From Oscillibacter sp. (GTDB lineage Bacteria > Bacillota > Clostridia > Oscillospirales > Oscillospiraceae), in NCBI RefSeq assembly GCF_028693505.1, contig NZ_JAQUVF010000019.1, positions 1-46,077 of the forward strand: 46,077 bases of DNA, in the 5' to 3' direction. Positions 16,084 to 24,294 of this stretch are shown in pieces. Below the pieces are notes generated by a model. That model had not been told where the DNA came from. It was given only the letters and a program-made list of their open reading frames with translations, and ran no database searches. How positions within the stretch are numbered: position 1 is the first letter of the stretch; the number at the start of each line of letters is the position of its first letter. A program made the translations under genes and the position numbers.

Positions 16084-16872
16084 ATGAACTTTCCGGAAGC
16101 GGTGGAAGGGCAGGCGGTAAAGCCCGGTCAGGCCGCTGTTTTCTGGCTGGGTCAGGCAGGGTTTCTCATCAAGACGGCGGGCGGCAGGAAAATTGCCATC
16201 GACCCGTATCTCTCCAACTGCGTGCAGCGTCTCATCCCCGAGGAGGGGGACGGATTTAAGCGGCTGATGCCGCCGCCGTGCGAAGCGAAAGAACTGGATT
16301 TGGACGTCCTGCTCATCTCCCACGAGCACAACGACCACTTCGACGTGGACGCCATCGGCGATCTGGTGCGGGAAAAGACGCAGGTTTATACCAACTGCGT
16401 GGTGGCGGCCCAAATGGAGGAGATGGGCTTTGCCGCTGACCAAATACACGTGCTGCACAAGGGGCAGGCGGAAGCTCTGGGGGAGTGCACCCTGCTCCCG
16501 GTGGACTGCGACCATGGGGAGCTGGCCCCGGAGGCGCTGGGCTTTCTGCTGGATTTCGGCTTTGGCAGGCTCTATTACGCGGGCGATACCGCGCTGACGC
16601 TCAGCCGCCTCGCGGTCCCTCTGGCAATGCGTCCCGAGGTGGCCATTCTGCCCATCAACGGGGCCTTTGGCAATTTGAACGGCGTGGAGGCCGCCCGCTA
16701 TGCGGGACTGCTGGGGTGCAGGGTCTGCATCCCGTGCCACTTCTGGACCTTCCCCCTCCATCACGGCGATCCTCAGCAGATCATCGAGAGCATCGGCGCG
16801 CTGGCGCCAAGGTGCCGCGTGCAAATGCTGTGTCAGGGCGAGGGCTGCCTCGTCGGCGGGGAGGCCCCTTGA
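16084..16872 (+). CDS. UlaG-like metallo-beta-lactamase-fold hydrolase
   Basis: The 262-residue protein has the metallo-beta-lactamase fold motif HEHNDHFD (His80, His82, Asp84, His85), the IKTAGGRKIAIDPYLSN beginning, RLYYAGDTALT and a C-terminal IPCHFWTFPLHHGDP segment. This arrangement matches the UlaG group, whose founder opens L-ascorbate 6-phosphate lactone. A lactonase would fit an operon with a sugar dehydrogenase that makes a lactone. It is the last gene of the operon, with a GGAAGGAGA ribosome site, and is followed by a perfect 20-bp terminator stem. Its exact substrate is unknown. Confidence 0.88.
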   Translation: MNFPEAVEGQAVKPGQAAVFWLGQAGFLIKTAGGRKIAIDPYLSNCVQRLIPEEGDGFKRLMPPPCEAKELDLDVLLISHEHNDHFDVDAIGDLVREKTQVYTNCVVAAQMEEMGFAADQIHVLHKGQAEALGECTLLPVDCDHGELAPEALGFLLDFGFGRLYYAGDTALTLSRLAVPLAMRPEVAILPINGAFGNLNGVEAARYAGLLGCRVCIPCHFWTFPLHHGDPQQIIESIGALAPRCRVQMLCQGEGCLVGGEAP

Positions 16873-17039
16873 AACCATTGCCGCGCAAAGACTTGCGGCA
16901 AAATAATGTGAACAATTTGTAAAGAGAAAAAAGGATGCGGAGATTTAAAACTTTCGTAATAATTGGCGCTGGTTTGCTTAACAACTTTCCGGTATCTTAA
17001 TACTTGCAAGAGACAAAACTTCTTTTCATCCAATCTTCC

Positions 17040-17084
17040 AAAATAGGAAACGGGTCAGCCACAAGCTGACCCGTTTCCTATTTT
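17040..17084. terminator. Bidirectional terminator closing the sugar operon
   Basis: AAAATAGGAAACGGGTCAGC (17040-17059) pairs perfectly with GCTGACCCGTTTCCTATTTT (17065-17084) around a five-base loop. T runs exist in both directions. It ends the plus-strand operon and also the convergent minus-strand membrane protein gene. The preceding 167 bases are AT-rich and hold no convincing gene. Confidence 0.93.
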
Positions 17085-17152
17085 GATTTTCGCCCACCGA
17101 CAGCGCTGCCGGCGGGCGAAAACGGTAGAATCAAAGAGGAAAAGGTGCTATA

Positions 17153-17998
17153 CTACTCCACGTCTTTTTCAAAGGACGGCGGGGCGCTCAGTCGCAGCAG
17201 CAAAAATCCCAGCAACGTCGCGCCGCTGCCGAGGTATGCCAGAAGAGAGCCGGGCTGCTTTGCGGTATCCGCCACTGCGGCGATGCACAAAACCACAGCG
17301 GCGCAGACGTACAGGGCAAACCGGCGGGTCTGCCCTGCCTGAAAAGCGAAGGAAGAGAGCCGGTAGAACGACAGCGTCAAAAATACAAGGGCCAGCAGCT
17401 CCACATAATACGCCTCTAAAGACGGATTCACGGAGCATGCCCGGTAAGTCAGCACCAGCCGGACGACAAGGGCCGCCACGGGGACCAAAAGCCATGTGCC
17501 TGCAAGGACGGGAGCGTTTTCTCTGCGGCCCTGCCGGCGGCAGGCTGCGGCGGATAGGAAGAGTCCTGCCGCCGCCGCGAGGGAAAAAAGGCCCATCAAA
17601 AGATGCGACCGGGGGGAAAAGCCCGTTGTCAGCGTGTCTGCGGACGCGGCGGAGATCCCGCCCAGCAGGCCGAAACCGGAAAGCAGGTCCAGCGTGCCGG
17701 AGAGGGCGATGAGGAAGGAACCGGCCACCGGCAGCGCCAGCAGCCGCGCATCTCTGGTGGAAAAATCCGCCGGAAGGGCGGGACCTGGCGCCCCTTCGCT
17801 GGGGAGCCGGCGGGAAAGCAGAAAAAAGAGAAGCGCCAGTGCCGCCAGCAGCACCGGCAGGGCAATCCCCGGGAGACTGCCGGGAATAGGCAGGCCGGTT
17901 TCCGTTTCAAAGCCGGTGCGGTTTTGCGCTGCCCGCAGGAACAGGGCCACAATGCCCCCCGCCACGGCGGACAAAGGGAGCAAATACTGCTTTTTCAT
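17153..17998 (-). CDS. Hypothetical polytopic membrane protein
   Basis: The 281-residue product is strongly hydrophobic with about eight membrane segments, for example YLLPLSAVAGGIVALFLRA at the start, LPVLLAALALLFFLLSRRL, GSFLIALSGTLDLLSGFGLLGG and FALYVCAAVVLCIAAVADT. No transporter or enzyme motif stands out. An in-frame upstream start exists at 18334 but runs over the promoter and spoIID; the ATG at 17998 has GAAAGGGG upstream and begins with a natural membrane start MKKQ. A good promoter lies at 18045-18073. It is convergent with the sugar operon and divergent from spoIID. Confidence 0.82.
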   Translation of the reverse strand: MKKQYLLPLSAVAGGIVALFLRAAQNRTGFETETGLPIPGSLPGIALPVLLAALALLFFLLSRRLPSEGAPGPALPADFSTRDARLLALPVAGSFLIALSGTLDLLSGFGLLGGISAASADTLTTGFSPRSHLLMGLFSLAAAAGLFLSAAACRRQGRRENAPVLAGTWLLVPVAALVVRLVLTYRACSVNPSLEAYYVELLALVFLTLSFYRLSSFAFQAGQTRRFALYVCAAVVLCIAAVADTAKQPGSLLAYLGSGATLLGFLLLRLSAPPSFEKDVE

Positions 17999-18044
17999 CT
18001 GAAAAGCCCCTTTCGGAGGAAAGATTGGCAAAAATACAGATGCT

Positions 18045-18073
18045 AGTATAGCATAGCCACCGTGGTTTGTCCA
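18045..18073 (-). promoter_or_regulatory. Sigma-A promoter for the membrane protein gene
   Basis: On the minus strand TGGACA (18073-18068) and TATACT (18050-18045) are separated by exactly 17 bases. It lies 47 bases before the start at 17998. Confidence 0.7.
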
Positions 18074-18082
18074 TGCCGGGCC

Positions 18083-18111
18083 ACATTTTCCGCAGGGTCG
18101 CGGCATAGAGT
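18083..18111 (+). promoter_or_regulatory. Candidate sigma-E (sporulation) promoter for spoIID
   Basis: ACATTTT (18083-18089), a 14-base spacer and CATAGAGT (18104-18111) resemble the mother-cell sigma-E consensus (ATATT near -35, CATACAAT near -10), with two mismatches in the -10. spoIID is a sigma-E gene in Bacillus, so the placement is sensible. Matched by eye. Confidence 0.4.
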
Positions 18112-18151
18112 AGAGGGACAGGCTATCCCCATACGGAAGAGGAGGAGACTC

Positions 18152-19171
18152 ATGATGAAAAAACGCTCCATTCGACAAAGCGTAGTGGTGTCCGCGGCAC
18201 TGCTCTTGGCGCTGTTCCTGCTGCCTCTGGCGGTGATCGCGCCCTTTCGGTCCGCGCTGTTCGGTCTGGAAACGCCGGTGGATGAAACGGAGGGCGCTCC
18301 GTTTGTCAGCGGGGATCTGGATGCCCAGACGCACTTGAAGGTTTTAAACGGAGACACGGTGGAGGAGATGGACCTTGGCGCCTACCTTGTGGGGGTGGTC
18401 CGGGCGGAAATGCCGGCCTCCTTTGAAATAGAGGCGCTCAAGGCCCAGGCGGTGGCGGCGCGGACCTATACGCTCTATAAAATGCGCTCCGGCGGCAACC
18501 ACGGGGACTCCGCCGATATCTGCACGGATTCCACCTGCTGTCAGGCGTATCTCGCGGAGGACCGGGCGCTGGAAAACTGGGGAAAGAGCGGCCGGAAGAA
18601 CGAGGAAAAGATCGAGACGGCGGTGAAGGAGACCGACGGGCAGGCGATATTGTACGCCGGCGCGCCCATTTTGGCGGTGTTCCACTCCTGCTCGGCGGGA
18701 CTGACCCGGGCGGCGGGAGAGGTGTGGGTCAACGACCTGCCCTATTTGCAGGCGGTCACGTCGCCGGAGCCGGAGGACAGCATCCCAAATTATTTCAGCC
18801 GCGTGGAGTTCACGGCGGAGGAATTCAAAACCAAGGTCCTCGCCGCCTGCGAGGGAGCAGATCTCTCCGGCGGCGTGGCGGGGTGGCTCAAGGACGCGGT
18901 CACCGATTCGGCGGGGAGCGTTGAAAAGGTCACGGTGGGCGGCGTCACCGTCAAGGGCGGGACGCTGCGCTCCATTCTGGGTCTGCGCTCAGCCTGCTTT
19001 GAATGGGAGGTGCAGGACGGAAAGCTGGTGTTTTACGTCACCGGATATGGCCACGGCGTTGGCATGAGCCAGTACGGCGCCAATGAGATGGCGGCGGAGG
19101 GCGCGGATTATCTGGAAATTTTGACACACTACTATACCGGCGTGACGGTGGGACCCTACCGGCAGGGCTGA
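18152..19171 (+). CDS. spoIID: Stage II sporulation protein D (peptidoglycan lytic transglycosylase)
   Basis: The 339-residue protein has an N-terminal membrane anchor (about residues 9-30, VVVSAALLLALFLLPLAVIAP) and the SpoIID domain. The catalytic glutamate lies in the characteristic YLVGVVRAEMPASFEIEALKAQAVAARTYTL stretch. Later signatures are AVKETDGQAILY, AVFHSCSAGLTR and the C-terminal YGHGVGMSQYGANEMA. SpoIID cuts glycan strands during engulfment of the forespore. The ATG at 18152 follows AGAGGAGGAG; earlier in-frame starts lack a ribosome site. With bofA it is firm evidence for a spore former. A possible sigma-E promoter lies just upstream. Confidence 0.95.
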   Translation: MMKKRSIRQSVVVSAALLLALFLLPLAVIAPFRSALFGLETPVDETEGAPFVSGDLDAQTHLKVLNGDTVEEMDLGAYLVGVVRAEMPASFEIEALKAQAVAARTYTLYKMRSGGNHGDSADICTDSTCCQAYLAEDRALENWGKSGRKNEEKIETAVKETDGQAILYAGAPILAVFHSCSAGLTRAAGEVWVNDLPYLQAVTSPEPEDSIPNYFSRVEFTAEEFKTKVLAACEGADLSGGVAGWLKDAVTDSAGSVEKVTVGGVTVKGGTLRSILGLRSACFEWEVQDGKLVFYVTGYGHGVGMSQYGANEMAAEGADYLEILTHYYTGVTVGPYRQG

Positions 19172-19174
19172 CGC

Positions 19175-19204
19175 TTTACAAGTCTTGGAGGACTGTGGTA
19201 AAAT
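19175..19204 (+). promoter_or_regulatory. Candidate promoter for the secreted deacetylase-like gene
   Basis: TTTACA (19175-19180) and TAAAAT (19199-19204) are 18 bases apart, starting just after the spoIID stop and 38 bases before the next gene. A reasonable housekeeping promoter. Confidence 0.5.
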
Positions 19205-19241
19205 ACAGGCAATACCACGGGAAAAAGGGAGGGGACGGCGC

Positions 19242-20378
19242 ATGAAAAAAAGAGCTGCGGCGCTGCTTTTGTGCCTGCTTGTGATCGTGCAGTTAGCGGC
19301 CCCGCCGGCAAGGGCCGCGTCCAGCGTCTATTTTGTGGCGGTGGGCAGCAATGTTTTGCCCATGACGGACGCCACCATGCCCTTCTGGTCCGGCGGCTAC
19401 CTCTATGTTTCCAGCAGCATGTTTACCGGGATGGTGTGGAATTCGCTGGGCATTTCCCATGTGCCCGCCAACGCAAAGCAGCCGCTGATCCTTTACAACG
19501 AGGAAGACCGGCCCTTGATGTTTGACCTTTCCAAAACGTATGCCCAGGATACCGACGGCAACACCTACTATCCGGGGGCCGTGCGGCGAAACGGGAATGT
19601 ATTTGTGCCGGTTTCGCTGGTGGCAAGCTTTTTCGGTTTGCAGTACTCGCTGATCCCCAATGTGGAGCACGGGTATCTGGTCTGGCTGCGCCAGCCGGGC
19701 TACGGCCTTTCCGACGAGGACTTTGCCGACGCGGCAACCTATCCCATGGCCACGTGTTACACCCAGTATCTCAAATCGCGCCAACCGACCGGCAGTACGC
19801 AGACGCCAACCGTGGAAAAACCGGCGGAAACGCCGGAAGTGACCACCGGGGGAAAGAGCCTTTACCTCTGCATGGAGGCGGGCAGTCAAACCGGAGAGCT
19901 TCTGGATGTGCTGGACCGCTATGCGGCCCGGGCGGCGTTTTTCTGCTCCCCGGAATTTTTGGAGACGCAGGGGGATTTGCTGCGGCGCATGGCTGCCACC
20001 GGCCAGATGATCGGCCTTGTGATCGACGCCGCCGACAAACGCGAAACGGTGGAAGAGCAGCTGCGCGCGGGCAACGAGGCGCTCTGGCGCGCCACCTTCC
20101 AGAAAAGTCGGCTGGTTTATATCAAAAACGGGGACGCCGCGGCGGTGCAAACGGCGGAGGACGCTGGATTCCGGTGCCTGCATCCGGATCTGGACCGGTC
20201 GGACTACGACTTGCGCAGCGTCTCTCAGGCGGAAAGCCTTTTAAAGCGGGTGTCCGAGCGCCGGGGGAACGTGACGCTCTGGCTGGGGGAGCGCTTCAAT
20301 GCTGTGGGAGCGCGGGCGCTGGTGGCGGCAGCCGGGGAGGCGGGAGACCGGTGCCTGCCCTTCACCGAGACTACGTGA
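19242..20378 (+). CDS. Secreted protein with degenerate polysaccharide-deacetylase-like domain
   Basis: The 378-residue protein begins with a signal peptide (residues 1-25, LLLCLLVIVQLAAPPARA). Residues 26-165 look like a copper-amine-oxidase-N-type surface domain (NGNVFVPVSLVASFFGLQYSL). A proline/threonine linker follows (about 182-200). The C-terminal part resembles a NodB deacetylase: AARAAFFCSPEFLETQGDLLRRMAATGQMIGL parallels the usual ATFF...GHEIGNH. The catalytic Asp pair and His-x3-His are not seen, so it is probably a non-catalytic wall-binding protein. ATG 19242 follows GGAGGGGA. It lies between spoIID and a two-component system. Confidence 0.75.
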   Translation: MKKRAAALLLCLLVIVQLAAPPARAASSVYFVAVGSNVLPMTDATMPFWSGGYLYVSSSMFTGMVWNSLGISHVPANAKQPLILYNEEDRPLMFDLSKTYAQDTDGNTYYPGAVRRNGNVFVPVSLVASFFGLQYSLIPNVEHGYLVWLRQPGYGLSDEDFADAATYPMATCYTQYLKSRQPTGSTQTPTVEKPAETPEVTTGGKSLYLCMEAGSQTGELLDVLDRYAARAAFFCSPEFLETQGDLLRRMAATGQMIGLVIDAADKRETVEEQLRAGNEALWRATFQKSRLVYIKNGDAAAVQTAEDAGFRCLHPDLDRSDYDLRSVSQAESLLKRVSERRGNVTLWLGERFNAVGARALVAAAGEAGDRCLPFTETT

Positions 20379-20396
20379 GACACTATTTACAAAAAA

Positions 20397-20427
20397 TTCA
20401 ACATAGCCCGGCAGGAACGGGTATAAT
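20397..20427 (+). promoter_or_regulatory. Candidate promoter of the two-component/HtrA operon
   Basis: A perfect TATAAT (20422-20427) lies 33 bases before the response-regulator start. The -35 is weak: TTCAAC (20397-20402) at 19 bases spacing or TCAACA at 18. Confidence 0.45.
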
Positions 20428-20459
20428 TGAGTAAAACGCAATGTACGGGAGGAAACGCC

Positions 20460-21173
20460 ATGGGCCGCAATATTTTGGTGGTGGAGGACGATCGCAACAT
20501 CTCCGATCTCATTCACATGTATCTGGTAAAAGAGGGCTTCGACGTGCGGATCGCCGGGGACGGCGGGAAGGCCATCGAGGAATTTCAAAAGCAGGCCCCG
20601 GACCTGATCCTGCTGGATATCATGCTGCCGGTGATGGACGGGTGGGCCGTGTGCGCCAAGGTCCGGGAGACCAGCAAGGTCCCCATCATCATGCTCACCG
20701 CCAAAAGCGAGGTGTTCGACCGCATTCAGGGGCTGGAAATGGGGGCGGACGACTATATCGTCAAGCCCTTTGAGATGAAGGAGCTGATTGCCCGCATCAA
20801 CGCGGTGCTGCGGCGCACGGAGATTCCCAACGACACCAGCAAGCGCTTGACCTTTGATAAGCTGGTCATCAATCTGGATTCCTACGAGCTGATCGTGGAT
20901 GGAAAGAAAATTGACACGCCGCCCAAGGAACTGGAGCTTTTGTATCATCTGGCCGCCACGCCCAACCGGGTCTATACCCGCAACCAGCTGCTGGACGAGG
21001 TGTGGGGCTTCGACTATTTTGGCGACAGCCGCACGGTGGACGTGCATATCAAGCGCCTGCGGGAAAAGGTGGAGAATATCTCCGGCCAGTGGGCGCTGAA
21101 AACGGTTTGGGGCGTGGGCTATAAGTTTGAGCTGACGCCCGCCCGGTCGGCGGCGGAAAAGAGCGAGGGATGA
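20460..21173 (+). CDS. OmpR/PhoB-family response regulator
   Basis: The 237-residue protein has a receiver domain (acidic pair ED10-D11, phospho-acceptor Asp53 in LLDIMLP, Thr80, Lys102 in VKPFE) and a C-terminal winged helix (PPKELELLYHLAATPNRVYTRNQLLDEVWG, then RTVDVHIKRLREKVE). It would be phosphorylated by the kinase encoded immediately after, with which it overlaps by four bases. The ATG at 20460 has GGGAGGAAACGCC upstream. The neighbouring HtrA gene suggests control of an envelope or secretion stress response. Confidence 0.96.
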   Translation: MGRNILVVEDDRNISDLIHMYLVKEGFDVRIAGDGGKAIEEFQKQAPDLILLDIMLPVMDGWAVCAKVRETSKVPIIMLTAKSEVFDRIQGLEMGADDYIVKPFEMKELIARINAVLRRTEIPNDTSKRLTFDKLVINLDSYELIVDGKKIDTPPKELELLYHLAATPNRVYTRNQLLDEVWGFDYFGDSRTVDVHIKRLREKVENISGQWALKTVWGVGYKFELTPARSAAEKSEG

Positions 21174-22624
21174 AACGGTTTTCCAAACGGTTTCAGGGTC
21201 TGTACTGGCGGCAGCTTTGGGTGACCGCCGGTATGGTCATGCTGACGCTTTTTCTGCTGGGCGCCTCGTTTTTTTCCCTGAGCTATAACTATGCCCGGGG
21301 CCAGAAGAGCGAGGAGGTCCAAAGCAAGGCGCAGGTTATGAGCCAGCTTTCCGTCAGCTATTTGGAAAACGGCCGCTTTCTTACCATCGAAGAGCTGCAA
21401 AGCGACCCGGATTTCCAGCAGCTGGCCTCCTTTGCCGCCACGGTGTCCGACGTGCAGTTCATGATCTGCGACACCCGCGGGCGGGTTTTGCTCTCCACCG
21501 ACCCGGGCCTTTCCGGCAAGAGCGTGACCATGCCGGAGGAGATGACAGCGCAGATTATGAAGGAGGGCAGCGCCGCCAGCCGCGGGGATTTGGACGGACT
21601 GTACAGTACGAAGCGGTTCGTGGTGGGCGTCACCGCCGTGAATCCCATTCGGCAGGAGACGGTGGGCGAGGTGTTTGCCATCTCCACCACCACGTCGCTG
21701 GACGCCATGTGGAAGGGCTTTGTGGGACTATTTTTCATGACGGCCTTTGTGGTGCTGATGATTTCCTTCATGGCCTCCTCCGTCACCACCATGCGCCAGA
21801 TCCAGCCCATCCGGGAAATGGCGCAGGCCACCCGGCAGTATGCGGAGGGGAACTTTGACATCCGCATGAACGACTATGGGCGGGATGATGAGATCGGGGA
21901 ACTGGCGGCTTCCTTTAACAATATGGCCGAGTCGCTCCAGCAGACGGAGCGGCAGCGGCGGGAATTTGTGGCCAACATCTCCCATGAGCTGAAAACGCCC
22001 ATGACCACCATCGCCGGTTATACAGACGGCATTCTGGATGGCACCATCCCACCGGAAAATGAGCAGCAGTATCTGCAAATCATTTCCGACGAGAGCCGCC
22101 GCCTCTCCCGCATGGTGCGGCGAATGCTGGACGTGAGCCAGCTGCAGGCCATCGACCCTCTGCGCGGCGGCAGCCACTTCGATATCTGCGAGAGTATGCG
22201 CCGGGTGCTGATCTCCATGGAAAAGAAGATCACGGACCGGCAGCTGGATGTGGACGCGGATATTCCGGAGGAGCCGATCCTGGCGCTGGGGGACAACGAT
22301 ATGATCACCCAGGTCATCTACAATCTGCTGGAAAATGCCACAAAATTTGCACGTGAGGGGTCCACGCTGTATCTGGGCGTGGCCAGCATCGACGGCAGGG
22401 CCCGGGTGAGCGTGCAGAATCTGGGAGATACGATCCCGGCGGAGGAGCTGCCGCTGCTGTTCGAGCGGTTCCATAAAAGCGACAAGTCCCGCTCTGAGGA
22501 CAAGGACGGCGTGGGGCTGGGGCTGTATATCGTGAAAACGATTCTGGAGCAGCACCGTGAAAAAATCAATGTGACCAGTGAAAACGGCGTGACAACGTTT
22601 TCATTCTCTCTGGCCACGGAATGA
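21170..22624 (+). CDS. Sensor histidine kinase
   Basis: The 484-residue kinase has a first membrane helix (about 17-38), an extracytoplasmic sensor of about 140 residues, a second helix (about 183-204), a HAMP linker and a HisKA domain with phospho-acceptor His272 in FVANISHELKTPM. The ATPase domain shows the N box NLLENATKF and G box DGVGLGLYIVK. It autophosphorylates and passes the phosphate to the response regulator before it. The gene starts inside the regulator stop codon (ATGA) and is followed by htrA after six bases, giving a three-gene operon. Confidence 0.96.
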   Translation: MKRFSKRFQGLYWRQLWVTAGMVMLTLFLLGASFFSLSYNYARGQKSEEVQSKAQVMSQLSVSYLENGRFLTIEELQSDPDFQQLASFAATVSDVQFMICDTRGRVLLSTDPGLSGKSVTMPEEMTAQIMKEGSAASRGDLDGLYSTKRFVVGVTAVNPIRQETVGEVFAISTTTSLDAMWKGFVGLFFMTAFVVLMISFMASSVTTMRQIQPIREMAQATRQYAEGNFDIRMNDYGRDDEIGELAASFNNMAESLQQTERQRREFVANISHELKTPMTTIAGYTDGILDGTIPPENEQQYLQIISDESRRLSRMVRRMLDVSQLQAIDPLRGGSHFDICESMRRVLISMEKKITDRQLDVDADIPEEPILALGDNDMITQVIYNLLENATKFAREGSTLYLGVASIDGRARVSVQNLGDTIPAEELPLLFERFHKSDKSRSEDKDGVGLGLYIVKTILEQHREKINVTSENGVTTFSFSLATE

Positions 22625-22630
22625 GGCGGC

Positions 22631-23881
22631 ATGGAGGAAGAAAACAGAACGGACCGGCATTCGCCGGAGGAAATCGTGGAAACGTACCGCCCACGGGAAT
22701 ACCGGGAGGTGGTGGAGGTCTATACCCGCCCGCTGCCGGGAAGGAAAAAACCGGCGCTTCCGATGCGCAGGCGGGGGCGGAAGGGACTGTGGATCTTCCT
22801 CGGCTGCTTTGTCGTGGCGGCGGCGCTGGCCGGCATCAGCTGGACGATGAGCCGCCTGTACAGTCAGCAGAGCGAGGACTATTATCAGCAGGCCCAGCCG
22901 GAGAGTACCGGCGAGGTCACCATCCCCTCCTATCCCACGGGACAGGGCGTCCGCTTGCCGCTGGACCGGGACCACGGGGACCCCATGACGGTGCAGGAAA
23001 TTTATCAGCAGGTGAATCCCGCGGTGGTGACGGTCATGGCCCAGCTGGAAAACGGAACGGGCGTCTCCGTGGGCACCGGCGTGATCTTTACCGCGGACGG
23101 GTACCTTCTGACCAACTACCATGTGGTGGCGGGCAGCACGGACTGCACCGTGGCGCTGGACACGGGACGAAAGTATGCGGCAAACTATGTAGCCGGAGAT
23201 GAAAAGAACGATCTGGCGATTTTGAAGATGGACGGCGTGAACCTGCCTGCGGCAGCGTTTGGCGATTCGGATCTGCTGACGGTGGGCGACCCGGTGTACG
23301 CCATCGGCAATCCGCTGGGCGTGGAGCTGCGGGGCACGCTGACGGACGGCATCGTTTCCGCCATCAATCGGGACGTGCAGGTGGACGGGCGGACCATGAC
23401 GCTGATCCAGACCAACGCGGCGCTGAACTCCGGCAACTCCGGCGGCCCGCTCATCAATCAGTACGGTCAGGTGGTGGGCATCAACGTCATCAAAATGAGC
23501 TCCCGGTACTCCAATGTGGAGGGGCTTGGCTTTGCCATTCCGTCGGCTTCCATGGAGCGGATGGTGAACGACCTGCTCTCGTGCGGCGAGGTTTTGCCGG
23601 AGCCGCTTTTGGGCGTGACGGTGCTGCAAAACGGGAGTTTGCTCAGCGATACCCTCTGGGGCGTGGAGGTTTTGGAAGTGACGCCGGACTCCGCCGCGGG
23701 CAGGGCCGGGATTCAGCAGGGGGACTATCTGCTCACTGCCGGGGACATCGAGCTGCGGGACAGTCAGGATTTGTTGCGCGCCCGACGGCAGTATCATCTG
23801 GGCGAGGAAATGCCGGTGGAGCTGTGGCGCGATGGAGAAATTTTGAACGTCACGCTGGAGCTGGAACAGGGCGTCTCCTGA
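22631..23881 (+). CDS. HtrA/DegP-like serine protease with PDZ domain
   Basis: The 416-residue protein has a cytoplasmic N-terminal tail of about 50 residues, one membrane helix (about 53-70), an acidic linker and an exported trypsin-like domain with the triad His164 (LTNYHVV), Asp194 (NDLAIL) and Ser270 (NSGNSGGPL). One C-terminal PDZ domain follows (GVEVLEVTPDSAAGRAGIQQGDYLL). Such membrane-bound proteases remove misfolded exported proteins. Its place directly after a two-component system mirrors the CssRS-HtrB secretion-stress unit of Bacillus; a similar role is inferred. The ribosome site is weak (TGAGGCGG), suggesting coupling to the kinase gene. Confidence 0.94.
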   Translation: MEEENRTDRHSPEEIVETYRPREYREVVEVYTRPLPGRKKPALPMRRRGRKGLWIFLGCFVVAAALAGISWTMSRLYSQQSEDYYQQAQPESTGEVTIPSYPTGQGVRLPLDRDHGDPMTVQEIYQQVNPAVVTVMAQLENGTGVSVGTGVIFTADGYLLTNYHVVAGSTDCTVALDTGRKYAANYVAGDEKNDLAILKMDGVNLPAAAFGDSDLLTVGDPVYAIGNPLGVELRGTLTDGIVSAINRDVQVDGRTMTLIQTNAALNSGNSGGPLINQYGQVVGINVIKMSSRYSNVEGLGFAIPSASMERMVNDLLSCGEVLPEPLLGVTVLQNGSLLSDTLWGVEVLEVTPDSAAGRAGIQQGDYLLTAGDIELRDSQDLLRARRQYHLGEEMPVELWRDGEILNVTLELEQGVS

Positions 23882-23900
23882 AAAACCCTCATTTCAAAAT

Positions 23901-23934
23901 AAAAAAGTGACCGGAAGTCCGGTCACTTTTTTTT
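23901..23934. terminator. Bidirectional terminator between htrA-like gene and TauE half genes
   Basis: GTGACCGG pairs with CCGGTCAC (23907-23914 with 23919-23926), extended by a run of six A and eight T bases. It ends the plus-strand htrA operon and overlaps the end of the minus-strand gene at 23923. Confidence 0.9.
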
Positions 23935-24294
23935 GCGCTTTCGGGGCAGAATGAGACTGACGCCGGAGAGGAGCAGATAGACGCCGAAGGGTTTTCGCAG
24001 GACCTCCACCTCAAGGCCGGTGGAGATCCAGGCGCCCAGCAGCGCCGTCACCAGCGCCGCAGGAACGGCGGAGGAGAGCGTGGGCTTGTCCAGAAACCCG
24101 CTTTTTGCGTGGCAGAGGAGGGCGCCGGCGGCGGTGGGCAGGAAGAACAGCAGGTTCACGCCCTGCGCCGTCCGCTGGTCCACGCCCAGAAACAGCGTCA
24201 TCACCAGCAGCAAAAGCGTTCCGCCGCCCACACCCCATGCGGAGATGATGCCCGCGCCCAGACCGCAAAGGAAAGGAAGCAGCCACTCTGTCAT
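23923..24294 (-). CDS. TauE/SafE permease, C-terminal-half gene
   Basis: The 123-residue protein has about four membrane segments, beginning with LLPFLCGLGAGIISAWGVGGGTLLLLVMTLFLGV. The glycine-rich GAGIISAWGVGGGTLL and the QRTAQGVNLLFFLPTAAGAL motif are TauE/SafE features. Family members are normally about 250 residues with two similar halves; here each half is a separate gene. The ATG at 24294 overlaps the stop of the preceding half by four bases, so both are made together and probably assemble. Function is export of a small anion such as sulfite or a sulfonate; the substrate is unknown. The final residues are RKRKKK. Confidence 0.85.
   Translation of the reverse strand: MTEWLLPFLCGLGAGIISAWGVGGGTLLLLVMTLFLGVDQRTAQGVNLLFFLPTAAGALLCHAKSGFLDKPTLSSAVPAALVTALLGAWISTGLEVEVLRKPFGVYLLLSGVSLILPRKRKKK

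Noticed and set aside
16934-16999. About 20-codon frame starting ATGCGGAGATTT after the UlaG-like gene
   Set aside because: Too short, with only a weak ribosome site and no resemblance to known small proteins.
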